DNA from: a virus
Direction: 5' to 3' (one strand)
Length of the DNA: 32,170 nt
IMG/VR virus record: IMGVR_UViG_3300012666_001037
Coordinates: 1 to 32,170 of that record
The notes under the pieces were generated by a model, which saw nothing but the letters and a program-made list of their open reading frames with translations, made no database searches and was not told the DNA's origin. The position numbers were made by a program, and so were the translations under genes. Positions 1 to 6,468 of this stretch are shown one piece after another. Position 1 is the first letter of the stretch, and each line of letters opens with the position of its first letter.

Positions 1-414
1 GTCGATACTGGTATCGGCTACGCCGGGCATCGTCGTCGCGTGCACGATGGCGGTGAACACAAGCCAATGATCGTCCGGCAGCCGCGTCTTGCGCCAGCGG
101 CAGATGGTGCCGCGGGCGGTGTGCTGATCCATCGCGGTAAAGGTGATGCCGGTGTCTTCGGACGTGGGGTCGAGGAGCCACTTCACGAGGCGATCAAGAT
201 CGTCGAGCGCGATGAACTCGCACCAGTTGTGTCCGCTTACGGCGAGGGCCGCCGCCCGGGACGGGTCGCACTTTACAAGCGCGGGAGAGCGCCAGATGCA
301 ATTCGCGTCGCGATCAAACGCGATTGCTCGGTCGTCAGCGGCGACTGCGAGTTTCCATTCGCTTTCTTGCGGCGTCCACGTCGGCCGCAAGGGCTCGTTT
401 AGTTTCTGCAACAC
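1..414 (-). CDS. Unknown protein, 3' end cut by the window edge
   Basis: An open leftward frame runs off the left edge. The visible part is about 138 residues, rich in Trp, Asp and Arg, with normal-looking composition (segments such as WTPQESEWKLAVA and HNWCEFIALDDLDRLVKWLL). I recognise no family. The start is uncertain. GTG at 414 is used here and gives an 80-nt overlap with the 3' end of the upstream RHH gene in another frame. In-frame ATGs at 495 and 540 are possible but would add a low-complexity Pro/Leu stretch. It probably shares a leftward transcript with the RHH gene. Confidence 0.5.
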   Translation of the reverse strand, partial: MLQKLNEPLRPTWTPQESEWKLAVAADDRAIAFDRDANCIWRSPALVKCDPSRAAALAVSGHNWCEFIALDDLDRLVKWLLDPTSEDTGITFTAMDQHTARGTICRWRKTRLPDDHWLVFTAIVHATTMPGVADTSID

Positions 415-613
415 GTGTTGCCAGAGACGTTTTTTGTGGAGAGTGAGCAGCGGGAGGATCCTCGCTAAGAGGAGGGGTAGGGGTAGGGGTAACATGGCGG
501 GAAAGGATGAGGGTGACGTAATTCGCCAAGCTCCGCTCATCCGCAGCGGCGCGCTTTTCTAGCTCGGCGCGCAATTCAGGTGGGATCCTCAGCGTGAAGG
601 TCGGTGTGTTCAT
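335..613 (-). CDS. Ribbon-helix-helix DNA-binding protein (leftward)
   Basis: The protein has 92 residues. Residues 1-42 match the Arc/CopG/MetJ-type ribbon-helix-helix pattern: a short beta strand (TFTLRIPPELRAELEKRA) followed by two helices ending in LANYVTLILSRHV. Such proteins dimerise and insert the beta ribbon into the major groove. Residues 43-62 are a Pro/Thr linker, partly encoded by a GGGGTA tandem repeat, and the tail is basic and helical. It is transcribed away from a second RHH gene at 729, and their N-terminal domains align clearly (TFTLRIPPELRAEL against SLTVRIPNRVRAQL). The shared intergenic region holds a perfect palindrome. A repressor role is inferred from family and position; an antitoxin role is less likely because no toxin gene is adjacent. 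Confidence 0.75.
   Translation of the reverse strand: MNTPTFTLRIPPELRAELEKRAAADERSLANYVTLILSRHVTPTPTPPLSEDPPAAHSPQKTSLATRVAETKRALAADVDAARKRMETRSRR
471..490 (+). repeat. GGGGTA tandem repeat, G-quadruplex-capable
   Basis: Three runs of four G separated by TA, preceded by GG, lie on the plus strand inside the leftward RHH gene, where they encode a Thr-Pro repeat. The arrangement could form a G-quadruplex on the non-template side. Confidence 0.6.
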
Positions 614-625
614 GCGGGCTCAACC

Positions 626-642
626 GTAAGCGGTCCGCTTAC
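626..642. promoter_or_regulatory. Candidate operator: perfect 17-nt palindrome
   Basis: GTAAGCGG-T-CCGCTTAC has two perfect 8-bp arms around one central base, 13 bp upstream of the leftward RHH start, inside the 115-bp gap between the divergent RHH genes. RHH repressors usually bind such inverted repeats in pairs. The right ten bases (GTCCGCTTAC) recur at 231-240 inside the leftward partial gene. Use as an RHH operator is inferred. An AT-rich stretch with TAATTTTG at 674-681 may hold a rightward -10-like element, but I see no convincing -35. Confidence 0.5.
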
Positions 643-728
643 AGTGGCAAAGCCTATTTTCGACGGGCGGCATTAATTTTGCAAAACGCAGTTGACGCGA
701 CTCGGCGCGGGTGTCTTACAACAGAGTC

Positions 729-917
729 ATGCCAGAGACCCCCTCGCTCACTGTCCGAATCCCTAACCGCGTCCGGGCTCAATTGGCCGCACGCGCCCGC
801 GCCGCCCGGCTGCCGCTGGGAGCCTACACAAGGCTCGTGCTGTGGGATCATGTCGAGGCCGCGCCCGGGCTGAAGCTCGGTGCCGGGTTTAAGACTCCAC
901 GGGAGGATGCACCATGA
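729..917 (+). CDS. Ribbon-helix-helix DNA-binding protein (rightward)
   Basis: The protein has 62 residues from ATG 729; an in-frame GTG at 711 would add six. Nearly the whole protein is an RHH fold: strand SLTVRIPNRVRAQLAARA, helix, turn and second helix LGAYTRLVLWDHV. It resembles the divergent RHH protein at 335-613 in length and register, which suggests duplication or two competing regulators like the Arc/Mnt pair of phage P22. The stop overlaps the next start as ATGA (914-917), so the two are probably translationally coupled. Control of the flanking operons through the palindrome at 626 is inference. Confidence 0.7.
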   Translation: MPETPSLTVRIPNRVRAQLAARARAARLPLGAYTRLVLWDHVEAAPGLKLGAGFKTPREDAP

Positions 918-1132
918 GGCGCCCGGTCGCCGCGGTAGTAGAGCAGCACCTCACGCCGGCGCAGGTGTGCGAGCGCCTCGCGGTGTCGAGGCGCACACTT
1001 TTTTCCCTGATGGTGCCCGGGCGCCTCTGGCCGGTTGTGCGGCTCAACGCGCGCAATATCCGCGTGCCGGCGTCGGCCGTGAATCGGTTTCTGGCCGCGG
1101 CGTCGTGGACGCCCAAGGGGATCGAGCTATGA
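914..1132 (+). CDS. AlpA/excisionase-like helix-turn-helix protein
   Basis: The protein has 72 residues. Residues 13-62 follow the small MerR/AlpA (HTH_17) pattern: LTPAQVCERLAVSRRTLFSL as helix-turn-helix, a wing carrying RLNARNIRVPASAV, then a closing helix. Such proteins serve as excisionases or transcription regulators. There is no integrase in the window, so an excision role has no support and a regulatory role is more likely. It is coupled by ATGA overlaps to the genes on both sides. Confidence 0.65.
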   Translation: MRRPVAAVVEQHLTPAQVCERLAVSRRTLFSLMVPGRLWPVVRLNARNIRVPASAVNRFLAAASWTPKGIEL

Positions 1133-1326
1133 GCGCCACCATCACCACCACCGCGGCGCCGGCCGTGAGTCCGTCCGCTGTCCGTCCGCACATGGCCGGC
1201 ACCGTCGTGCGTCAACACCCGAGCGGCGGATGGACGCACGCGATCAGCGCGGCCGGATCCTCCTCGGCGCGGATCTACGCCGGCAACTGGCCCACGCGGC
1301 GCTCGGCGTTGCGCGCGCTCACCTGA
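1129..1326 (+). CDS. Small protein of unknown function
   Basis: The protein has 65 residues and begins at the ATG overlapping the previous stop (ATGA 1129-1132). The N-terminus is a Thr/Ala/Pro-rich low-complexity tail. The C-terminal half (GGWTHAISAAG ... NWPTRRSALRALT) has the look of small phage proteins with a beta hairpin and a helix. Function unknown. The ATGA coupling to the HTH gene and the same direction support its being real. Confidence 0.5.
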   Translation: MSATITTTAAPAVSPSAVRPHMAGTVVRQHPSGGWTHAISAAGSSSARIYAGNWPTRRSALRALT

Positions 1327-1339
1327 CATTTTTTCCGCC

Positions 1340-1990
1340 GTGCCTCCTCTCGATCAAATGGAATTCACCGGGGAAGTTGGCGAGATCCATGCGCTGACGG
1401 CGCCGGCGGATTCTCCGGCGTTCAGTGGGTGCACCGGCGCGCAGCGGGCGCGGATCGTGCGGCTGCGCGAGCAGATCGTGGAGCTGACGGCCTGCGGGGT
1501 GGGCGCCAAGCGGGCCGCGGCCGCGCTGGGTGTTTCGCCGCAAGTCGTGCGCGCCGTGCGGGCCGATGCCTGGCTGCGCGGGGAACTTGACCCCATGAAA
1601 GAAAGGCTGGGCCGGCAATACCTCGCCACTGCGGATCTTCTGCGGGCCGAAGCGATCGAGCGGATCGACGAGATCCCTGCTCAGGTGTTGCTGCTGGCCT
1701 CGGCCCAAGCGGCCGACAAGGGCCAACTGCTGACCGGCGGAGTCACCGCACGGGTCGAGCGGGTGCAGGTGCCGGCCGATCTGGCGTCGCTCATCGACTC
1801 GCTACCGGTTGTGGTGGAGGACGGCGGTGCCTATAAAGGGCGATCGCTGCCGGGCGCTGCGGGCATCGAGGCAGGATCCGACTCTGTTGTTGATACTCAA
1901 TCAACTCGTCTCACGGGGGAGAGCGCGCGTTGCGTGCCCCCTTGCGCGACCGCGGATGCGTCCGCGGCGCCGGCCGACACCCACCCATGA
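1340..1990 (+). CDS. HTH protein, possible small terminase subunit
   Basis: The protein has 216 residues from GTG 1340; ATG 1358 is an equally possible start. Residues 1-40 look disordered. Residues 42-75 form a helix-turn-helix (ELTACGVGAKRAAAALGVSP). Helices follow, with QVLLLASAQAADKGQLLTGG at 114-133 and ARVERVQVP after it, then a low-complexity tail. An HTH followed by a helical segment ending in a DK-QLL-G motif is common in phage DNA-binding proteins annotated as small terminase subunits or regulators. No other TerS candidate lies next to the large terminase at 9121, so this is the best one in the window, but it is about 7 kb away. A regulatory role is equally open. Confidence 0.55.
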   Translation: MPPLDQMEFTGEVGEIHALTAPADSPAFSGCTGAQRARIVRLREQIVELTACGVGAKRAAAALGVSPQVVRAVRADAWLRGELDPMKERLGRQYLATADLLRAEAIERIDEIPAQVLLLASAQAADKGQLLTGGVTARVERVQVPADLASLIDSLPVVVEDGGAYKGRSLPGAAGIEAGSDSVVDTQSTRLTGESARCVPPCATADASAAPADTHP

Positions 1991-2300
1991 TGCACACAGG
2001 CACACGCGCGCACCGCGCGCCCGGGGGCGGGGGGGGGGGGTCGATCGTCGCCCGGGGGGCTGGACACTCGACGGGTCTGCCGAACGTCGATTTTAGGACA
2101 ATTGTTTTGGCTCGGCCAAAAAAAACTTTGAAGAGCGGCCGGCGAAGTTGCGACGAGCTGGACCGAGAGGCCGAGCTCGGGCCGCGGCAACGCCGCAGAA
2201 GCGTGCGCGAAACAAGGGCGCACCGCCCGTGGCAGTCACGCCTCGGCGCGGCGGGAACAATGCGGGCACCATCCCGGCCGGCCGTTCTTCACTCCTCCCA
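1991..2300. other. Mostly non-coding gap
   Basis: No well-supported gene covers this stretch. It holds the G run at 2029-2040, a locally AT-rich patch near 2090-2130, and an inverted repeat TTTTGGC-TCG-GCCAAAA (2105-2121) that runs into eight A. The inverted repeat is not followed by a T run on either strand in the way a terminator would be. One marginal rightward frame (2107-2304) is listed separately. Confidence 0.6.
2029..2040 (+). repeat. Run of twelve G
   Basis: A 12-base G homopolymer, preceded by GGGGGC, lies in the gap between two genes. It is the longest G run in the window and a likely site of slippage or of an assembly error. Confidence 0.9.
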
Positions 2301-2304
2301 ATGA
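2107..2304 (+). CDS. Marginal small basic protein, doubtful
   Basis: A 65-codon frame would start at TTG 2107, with AGGA at 2094-2097 nine bases upstream. It ends in an ATGA overlap with the next gene (2301-2304), the spacing used by many real genes here. The start reads MARPKKTLKSGRRS and the rest is rich in Arg. An eight-A run (2118-2125) right after the start could shift the frame. The neighbouring frame is also open, so coding is uncertain. Confidence 0.25.
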   Translation: MARPKKTLKSGRRSCDELDREAELGPRQRRRSVRETRAHRPWQSRLGAAGTMRAPSRPAVLHSSQ

Positions 2305-2876
2305 AATCCACTCCGCCCCCATTGCCGGCCGATCTCTTCTGGGAAGCTCGCACCGCCGAGAGTCTGGGGATCTCGCGCACAGTGATGCGCGCTTTGCGCA
2401 AACAACACCTCACCGCCGTGGTCGATTGGCAACTGATCGAGAACGCCGTCGTGCTCACCGCAAGCGGCGTGGCTAAAATTTCGGCGGTGTTGCACCCGGT
2501 GCGGGCTCCGAGCCCGGCCGCGGCTCCCGGCCCAGCCGTGGCTGCGAGCCCCGCGGCGGGCAACGGCGGGGGTCTGGCGCTGCCTCCCGGGCCACCGTTG
2601 CGGCGCAAGTTCATGGTGACGCGCAAGCCCGTCTTCCGCTCCGATGCCCCGCAGCGCAAGATCGTCTTGTGCGCCGAGTGCGCACCGGAGGCCAAGGATA
2701 TTTCCTCGCTCGATCTGATCCGGCTGCGCGCTTCGCTCGTTCTGGGGACCGAGCGCCCGATCCGCGTCCGCGACAATCTCAACTTTGCCCCGGGCATGGT
2801 GCTGGAGGCCGTGGCGATTGGCCACGGCATCTGGCAATATCTCGGCCGGCTCCCGCGTCGGCTCGGCCGTTGGTGA
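2301..2876 (+). CDS. Unknown protein with HTH-like N-terminus
   Basis: The protein has 191 residues from ATG 2301. Residues 10-60 (PADLFWEARTAESLGI, then a helix and a strand ending in VVLTASGVAKI) resemble a small winged DNA-binding domain. Residues 65-100 are a Pro/Ala/Gly linker. The C-terminal 80 residues (FRSDAPQRKIVLCAE, PIRVRDNLNFAPGMVL) look like a compact beta-rich domain. The open frame continues upstream to 2148, but that part is Arg/Pro-rich filler, so the internal ATG was chosen. It starts the replication-side gene block; a DNA-binding role is inference. Confidence 0.6.
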   Translation: MKSTPPPLPADLFWEARTAESLGISRTVMRALRKQHLTAVVDWQLIENAVVLTASGVAKISAVLHPVRAPSPAAAPGPAVAASPAAGNGGGLALPPGPPLRRKFMVTRKPVFRSDAPQRKIVLCAECAPEAKDISSLDLIRLRASLVLGTERPIRVRDNLNFAPGMVLEAVAIGHGIWQYLGRLPRRLGRW

Positions 2877-2883
2877 TCTCCCC

Positions 2884-3201
2884 ATGACTGCCAAACAAGC
2901 CGATAAACTTTCCGCGACGGCGGCCATGACGCAGACCGCCCACTTGGCGGGCCTCGTCTCGTGGGAGCGGCGGCGCAAATGGTCGCGCACCGATACCGCG
3001 CGCCACCTCGGCGAGTGTGGCGCTGCGCTGCTTGCTCACTTTCGGCGTCAATACCCGGCCGCGCGCACGGCGCACACCACCCAGTTTGGTTTTTGGCTGC
3101 GCGAGCACGCGCCGGCGATCTTCGACCGAGCGCACACGACGCTTGCGGCCTGCGCCGACGACGATGCGCGCGCGCGTCTCCTGCCTTCCGAACTTCTATG
3201 A
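2884..3201 (+). CDS. Unknown helical protein
   Basis: The protein has 105 residues, helical and rich in Arg, Ala and His, with MTAKQADKLSATAAMTQTAH at the start and HLGECGAALLAHFRRQYP in the middle. No family is recognised. ATG 2884 was chosen because it follows the previous stop by seven bases, and the stop overlaps the next gene as ATGA (3198-3201). Its place between DNA-binding-like and replication genes suggests an early function. Confidence 0.55.
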   Translation: MTAKQADKLSATAAMTQTAHLAGLVSWERRRKWSRTDTARHLGECGAALLAHFRRQYPAARTAHTTQFGFWLREHAPAIFDRAHTTLAACADDDARARLLPSELL

Positions 3202-3530
3202 AACCACAACATTCCACCGAGCCGCTCGCGTCCTTTGTGTTGATTCCTTGGTCGGACATTCAGACCGAAGGGTGGCTAACTGAGAACCCGCTGCCGGCCG
3301 ATTTCCTTTGGCTGGACCGCTACAACAAGCCCCGCAACGCGCTCCCCACCTATCGGATCAAGGGCGGCTACGGCAAATGGCTGCACGAGACGCCCTATTT
3401 CCCGGGGCTCTTTGAGCTGATTCATCAGATCTTGGCCGTCGCCCCCGGCGATCAAGAGCTCTCGATGCCGTGGCTTGTAAAGCGCCTCGACGAGTATCGC
3501 CCCAACGGCGAGCAAACCGCCTTTCTCTGA
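3198..3530 (+). CDS. Unknown protein
   Basis: The protein has 110 residues, starting at the ATG of the ATGA overlap. It is rich in aromatic residues and Pro (LPADFLWLDRYNKPRNALPT, WLHETPYFPGLFELIHQIL) and looks like a folded single domain. I recognise no family. It sits directly ahead of the replisome-organiser-like gene in the same operon, separated from it by 29 bases containing a C-rich tract. Confidence 0.6.
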   Translation: MKPQHSTEPLASFVLIPWSDIQTEGWLTENPLPADFLWLDRYNKPRNALPTYRIKGGYGKWLHETPYFPGLFELIHQILAVAPGDQELSMPWLVKRLDEYRPNGEQTAFL

Positions 3531-3559
3531 TTCCCCCCCCTCGTGCCCGTCTGAACAAC

Positions 3560-4378
3560 ATGGATACCAAGATTGCTTCGTCAATTTGGAGTAACGTCGA
3601 TTTCGACGCCGCTTCGCCGCCGGCCAAGCTCGCCGCGCTCTGGCTCATTTCCAATGAGCACGTCAACACGCTGGGTTATGCCGATTTCAACCTCCGACGC
3701 TTCATTTTCGAGACGCGACTCGATGCCGAAGCCCTCCACGCGGGACAGCAAGCCCTTGGCAAGGGCTTCGTATCTGTGGGCAAGGGGTATTGGTTGCGGC
3801 ACTACATCCAGTTCCAATTTGGCCGCGGTGCCTCTCTCGCCGCCAACAACTTTGCCCGCGCGATCTGCAAACTCATGCTCAACGGCATGGAGGAAGCGAT
3901 GGGCCGACTCCTCCTCACCGAATATCCCGAATTGCTCACGGTCTCCGATTTCGTGTGTCCGTGGATTGGGTGTGATTGGTATGAAGCCCTTGCCAAGGGC
4001 TCCCGTGCTTCTCGGAAGCACAAGAGAGGAGAAGAGCAGAGCAGAGCAGCCAAGCAAGGCGCTGGGGCCACGCTGACCGCCGCCGAGCAGATCTACGCGC
4101 TCTATCCGCGCAAGGTCGCGCGCGCCGCGGCGCTCAAGGCGATCGGTCACGCCCTGCGGCGCCACTCCCGGGAGACGTTGGTGGCGGCCGTGACCGCCTA
4201 CGCTGCCGCCGTGCGGCAGTATTCCGACGCCGAGCGGCAATTCGTGCCGCATCCCGCCTCGTGGTTCAACGGCGAACGCTTCCTTGACGATCCCGCTCAA
4301 TGGCGGCGAGACGCCGGGAAAATTTCGACGCCGGAGACCGCCCCGCGCACCGCCGCCCCCACGATCGCTTTGCCATGA
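3560..4378 (+). CDS. Phage replication protein, replisome-organiser-like
   Basis: The protein has 272 residues from ATG 3560. Residues 1-140 resemble a winged-helix initiator domain (SPPAKLAALWLISNEHVN; GYWLRHYIQFQFG). A basic, low-complexity linker follows (about 145-172). The C-terminal segment has a signature common in phage replisome organisers and DnaT/DnaD-like loaders: LYPRKVARAAALKAI near 181-195 and FVPHPASWFNGERFLDD at 228-244. Such proteins bind the origin and recruit the replicative helicase, and the DnaB gene follows with an ATGA overlap, which fits a helicase loader. Two copies of a palindromic sequence lie within the gene and encode AL[GA]KG both times. Confidence 0.7.
   Translation: MDTKIASSIWSNVDFDAASPPAKLAALWLISNEHVNTLGYADFNLRRFIFETRLDAEALHAGQQALGKGFVSVGKGYWLRHYIQFQFGRGASLAANNFARAICKLMLNGMEEAMGRLLLTEYPELLTVSDFVCPWIGCDWYEALAKGSRASRKHKRGEEQSRAAKQGAGATLTAAEQIYALYPRKVARAAALKAIGHALRRHSRETLVAAVTAYAAAVRQYSDAERQFVPHPASWFNGERFLDDPAQWRRDAGKISTPETAPRTAAPTIALP
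3751..3767 (+). repeat. Palindromic repeat copy 1
   Basis: AGCCCTTG-G-CAAGGGCT, with perfect 8-bp arms, inside the replication gene. With the next two bases it matches copy 2 (3985-4001) over 19 nt in inverted orientation. Confidence 0.8.
3985..4001 (-). repeat. Palindromic repeat copy 2 (inverted)
   Basis: AGCCCTTG-C-CAAGGGCT is the reverse complement of copy 1. It falls at the junction between the winged-helix part and the basic linker of the replication protein. A purine-rich AGAGC-type tandem stretch (about 4023-4050) follows. Confidence 0.8.
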
Positions 4379-5952
4379 ACACCACTCCCGCACCCACTTC
4401 CCGCCGCGCCGCCGTAGACGCTGCCGTTGACTCCGCCCCATCTTTCCCCGGCCGCACTTTGCCGCACAGTGTGGAGGCCGAGGCCAATCTCCTCTCGTGC
4501 TGTATCCTCGATGGCACCACCGCCGTCGCGCGGTGCCTGGGGGCCAAGCTCACCGCAAAGTCTTTCTACGATCCCAAGCACGGCAGCGTCTTTGCGGCCT
4601 TGGTCGCGCTCCACGGCCGCCAAGACGCGATCGATACGGCCACCGTGGCCGAGGAGCTCCGCACTCGCGGCGAGTTGGAGACGGTCGGCGGTTTCGCCTT
4701 CATTTGCCAAGTGTCGGGCTACGTGCCGACCACCTCGCAGCTCGTGTACTTCCTGCGCGTCGTGCGCGAGTATTGGATCCTCCGTGAGGTCATTCGCGCC
4801 GCGTCGAAGCTGAGTGAAGATTGCCGGCACTACGATGGCGACATGAAGGCTTTGCTCTCTCCGCCCGTCGTCTGGTTTCAATCCGCCTTGGCGCGCGTGG
4901 TGCACGGCGAGCGGGCCGGCGGCTCGTTGTCCGAGCGCGGCGCCGAGGTGAAGCAGGAGTTGGCCGCGCGCGCCGCCGGCACCGAGGACACCTCCCGTTG
5001 GATCCACACCGGGATGCCTACTTTTGACAAACGGTGCCGGCCGCTCGGCTCCGATTCCGAGGATCATTTGGTCGTGATTGGTGGCGGCTCCGGCCACGGC
5101 AAGAGCGCCCTCATGCGCCAGTGGGCCGGCGGCGCCCTCTTGGCCGGCAAGACCGTGGTGAACTACACTCGCGAGACCAGTATCAAGGGCTGGCTCCGGC
5201 AGCTCGGATCGAATTGGGCCCGGTGCGATCTGCGCACCCTCGCCGAGGCGCCGGCCGACCATGCCAAGCGATTGCAAGACGAGATGGATCGGATGCTCGG
5301 CTACGTCGACAAAAGTTTGTTCGTCTATCAACAGGAGCCCGGGTGTTCGCTGGAGACGGTCGAAGATCTCGTGGCGCACGCGCGCTCGTGGGCGTGGCAA
5401 CACGGGGCGCCGAGCTTGGTCGTGATCGACTACCTCCAATTGTTTTCGACCGCGCGGCGCGTCGGCTCCCGCGAGCAGGAGGTGGCGCATATCTCGCACA
5501 CGATCCAAGCCCTGCAACGCGAGCTCGGTTCAGTCTTCGTGATCGGCGCGCAGCTCAACGAAGCCGGGCTGCGCGAGATGCGCGAGGCCAAGCACGATGA
5601 GGACGGCCGGTTGCTGCACCGGCTGCCTACGGCGGGCGATTTTCGCGAATCACAAGCGATCTATCACGACGCCGATCGCGTGATTGCCATGTATCGACCG
5701 CCCGAGGATTGCCGCGGTGCCGTGAACTACGGGCCCGATGTGCAGATGCCCGAGCAATGGCTCGTGCAGATCAAGCGCCGCTACGGTGGCGAGGCCGCGG
5801 TGAAGTGCTGGTTTGAGAAACGCTTTCTCAATTTCCGCGAGTTTGTGCTCGCCGATCATGCGCCGGCCGAAGCGCCGGGCTCGACGCCGGCCTCGGCTGC
5901 GCCGCCGAGTGCACCGCGCTCCAAAAACCAATGGAAAGGCGGTGCCAAGTGA
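4375..5952 (+). CDS. dnaB: Replicative DNA helicase, DnaB family
   Basis: The protein has 525 residues, somewhat longer than bacterial DnaB (about 470), with extra sequence at both ends. The N-terminal primase/loader-interaction domain spans about 28-150 (LPHSVEAEANLLSCCILDG; DTATVAEELRTRGELETVGG). The RecA-like motor carries Walker A GGGSGHGKS at 236-244 and Walker B LVVIDYLQLF at 348-357. Motif H4 reads GAQLNEAGLREM instead of the usual SQLSR, and GDFRESQAIYHDADRVIAMY follows. It unwinds DNA at the phage fork as a hexameric ring. The start is the ATG overlapping the upstream gene (ATGA), which probably encodes its loader. No phage primase or polymerase is seen in the window, so host enzymes or genes outside it must supply them. 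Confidence 0.95.
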   Translation: MNTTPAPTSRRAAVDAAVDSAPSFPGRTLPHSVEAEANLLSCCILDGTTAVARCLGAKLTAKSFYDPKHGSVFAALVALHGRQDAIDTATVAEELRTRGELETVGGFAFICQVSGYVPTTSQLVYFLRVVREYWILREVIRAASKLSEDCRHYDGDMKALLSPPVVWFQSALARVVHGERAGGSLSERGAEVKQELAARAAGTEDTSRWIHTGMPTFDKRCRPLGSDSEDHLVVIGGGSGHGKSALMRQWAGGALLAGKTVVNYTRETSIKGWLRQLGSNWARCDLRTLAEAPADHAKRLQDEMDRMLGYVDKSLFVYQQEPGCSLETVEDLVAHARSWAWQHGAPSLVVIDYLQLFSTARRVGSREQEVAHISHTIQALQRELGSVFVIGAQLNEAGLREMREAKHDEDGRLLHRLPTAGDFRESQAIYHDADRVIAMYRPPEDCRGAVNYGPDVQMPEQWLVQIKRRYGGEAAVKCWFEKRFLNFREFVLADHAPAEAPGSTPASAAPPSAPRSKNQWKGGAK

Positions 5953-6260
5953 GACGCTTTTTCGCCAGTCTGCTCGCCGCCGTCTGTTTCTCGGGGCTCT
6001 TCCTTTTATCGCTCTGGCCCGCGCGGTGGTTCTCCCGGGCGCCGGCCGTCCCGAGCAAGCAGCGGCGGTGCGACTATACCGGCCGTCCACCCTTTGCCGA
6101 TGCGGCGTGGGCCGGAAAGGAAAACGACAACTCAAGATGTCCTCTGTGCGAATGGTGCGCGGGGACGGGGCATCCGCACGGGGATGAGCGCTACGGGGTG
6201 TGTGAATGCCCGGATCTCAAAACAAGGAGGGCAAATGAACGCGCCGCTGCCCAATCCTGA
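5949..6260 (+). CDS. Small membrane protein with a Cys cluster
   Basis: The protein has 103 residues from GTG 5949, overlapping the helicase stop as GTGA. Residues 3-23 are a hydrophobic segment after two Arg, a signal anchor. Residues 64-88 carry a cysteine cluster, CPLCEWCAGTG ... GVCECP, which resembles the CxxCxGxG elements of DnaJ-type zinc centres and could bind one metal. A membrane-anchored zinc-ribbon-like protein is the safest description. Role unknown. Confidence 0.6.
   Translation: MRRFFASLLAAVCFSGLFLLSLWPARWFSRAPAVPSKQRRCDYTGRPPFADAAWAGKENDNSRCPLCEWCAGTGHPHGDERYGVCECPDLKTRRANERAAAQS
6224..6230 (+). promoter_or_regulatory. Strong Shine-Dalgarno
   Basis: AAGGAGG lies four bases before ATG 6235. 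It fixes that start inside the preceding gene and stands out because most genes here lack a clear Shine-Dalgarno. Confidence 0.75.
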
Positions 6261-6468
6261 GCTCTCCGCGCTTTACGTGGAGCAGACCCAGAAGCTCGCC
6301 GCCCTCGCCTCGGCCCTGCGGCTGCACGGCGATGCGCCGGCCGACGAGCTTGCCGCCGCCGCGCGCAAGCTCGGCCAAGACCGCCGCCGCCTCTTGGCGA
6401 TGGCTGACCTCACGTCCAGTTTAGACCGCCTCGCGCGGGCCGTTGCCGATGCCAAACAAACTTCGTAA
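6235..6468 (+). CDS. Small helical protein
   Basis: The protein has 77 residues, almost entirely alpha helical and rich in Ala, Leu and Arg, with likely coiled-coil character (ELSALYVEQTQKLAALASAL; RLARAVADAKQTS). Function unknown. The start is set by the strong Shine-Dalgarno, giving a 26-nt overlap with the upstream gene in another frame. The next gene starts 20 nt before its stop. Confidence 0.6.
   Translation: MNAPLPNPELSALYVEQTQKLAALASALRLHGDAPADELAAAARKLGQDRRRLLAMADLTSSLDRLARAVADAKQTS

Noticed and set aside
914-1132. Excisionase with an integrase partner
   Set aside because: No integrase or attachment site can be seen in the window; the protein is left as a general HTH protein.
2105-2121. 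Inverted repeat as a terminator
   Set aside because: The stem is followed by A on the plus strand and the T run precedes it on the minus strand, so neither direction gives a stem followed by T.
2148-2300. Upstream extension of the gene at 2301
   Set aside because: The added 51 residues are Arg/Pro/Gly-rich with no domain character, and ATG 2301 gives a plausible folded start.
2093-3259. Leftward open frame of 388 codons
   Set aside because: Opposes four consecutive rightward genes with ATGA-type spacing; the product is Arg/Ala/Gly filler.
4297-5517. Leftward open frame of 406 codons opposite the helicase
   Set aside because: The helicase is certain from its motifs; the antisense frame reflects third-position GC.
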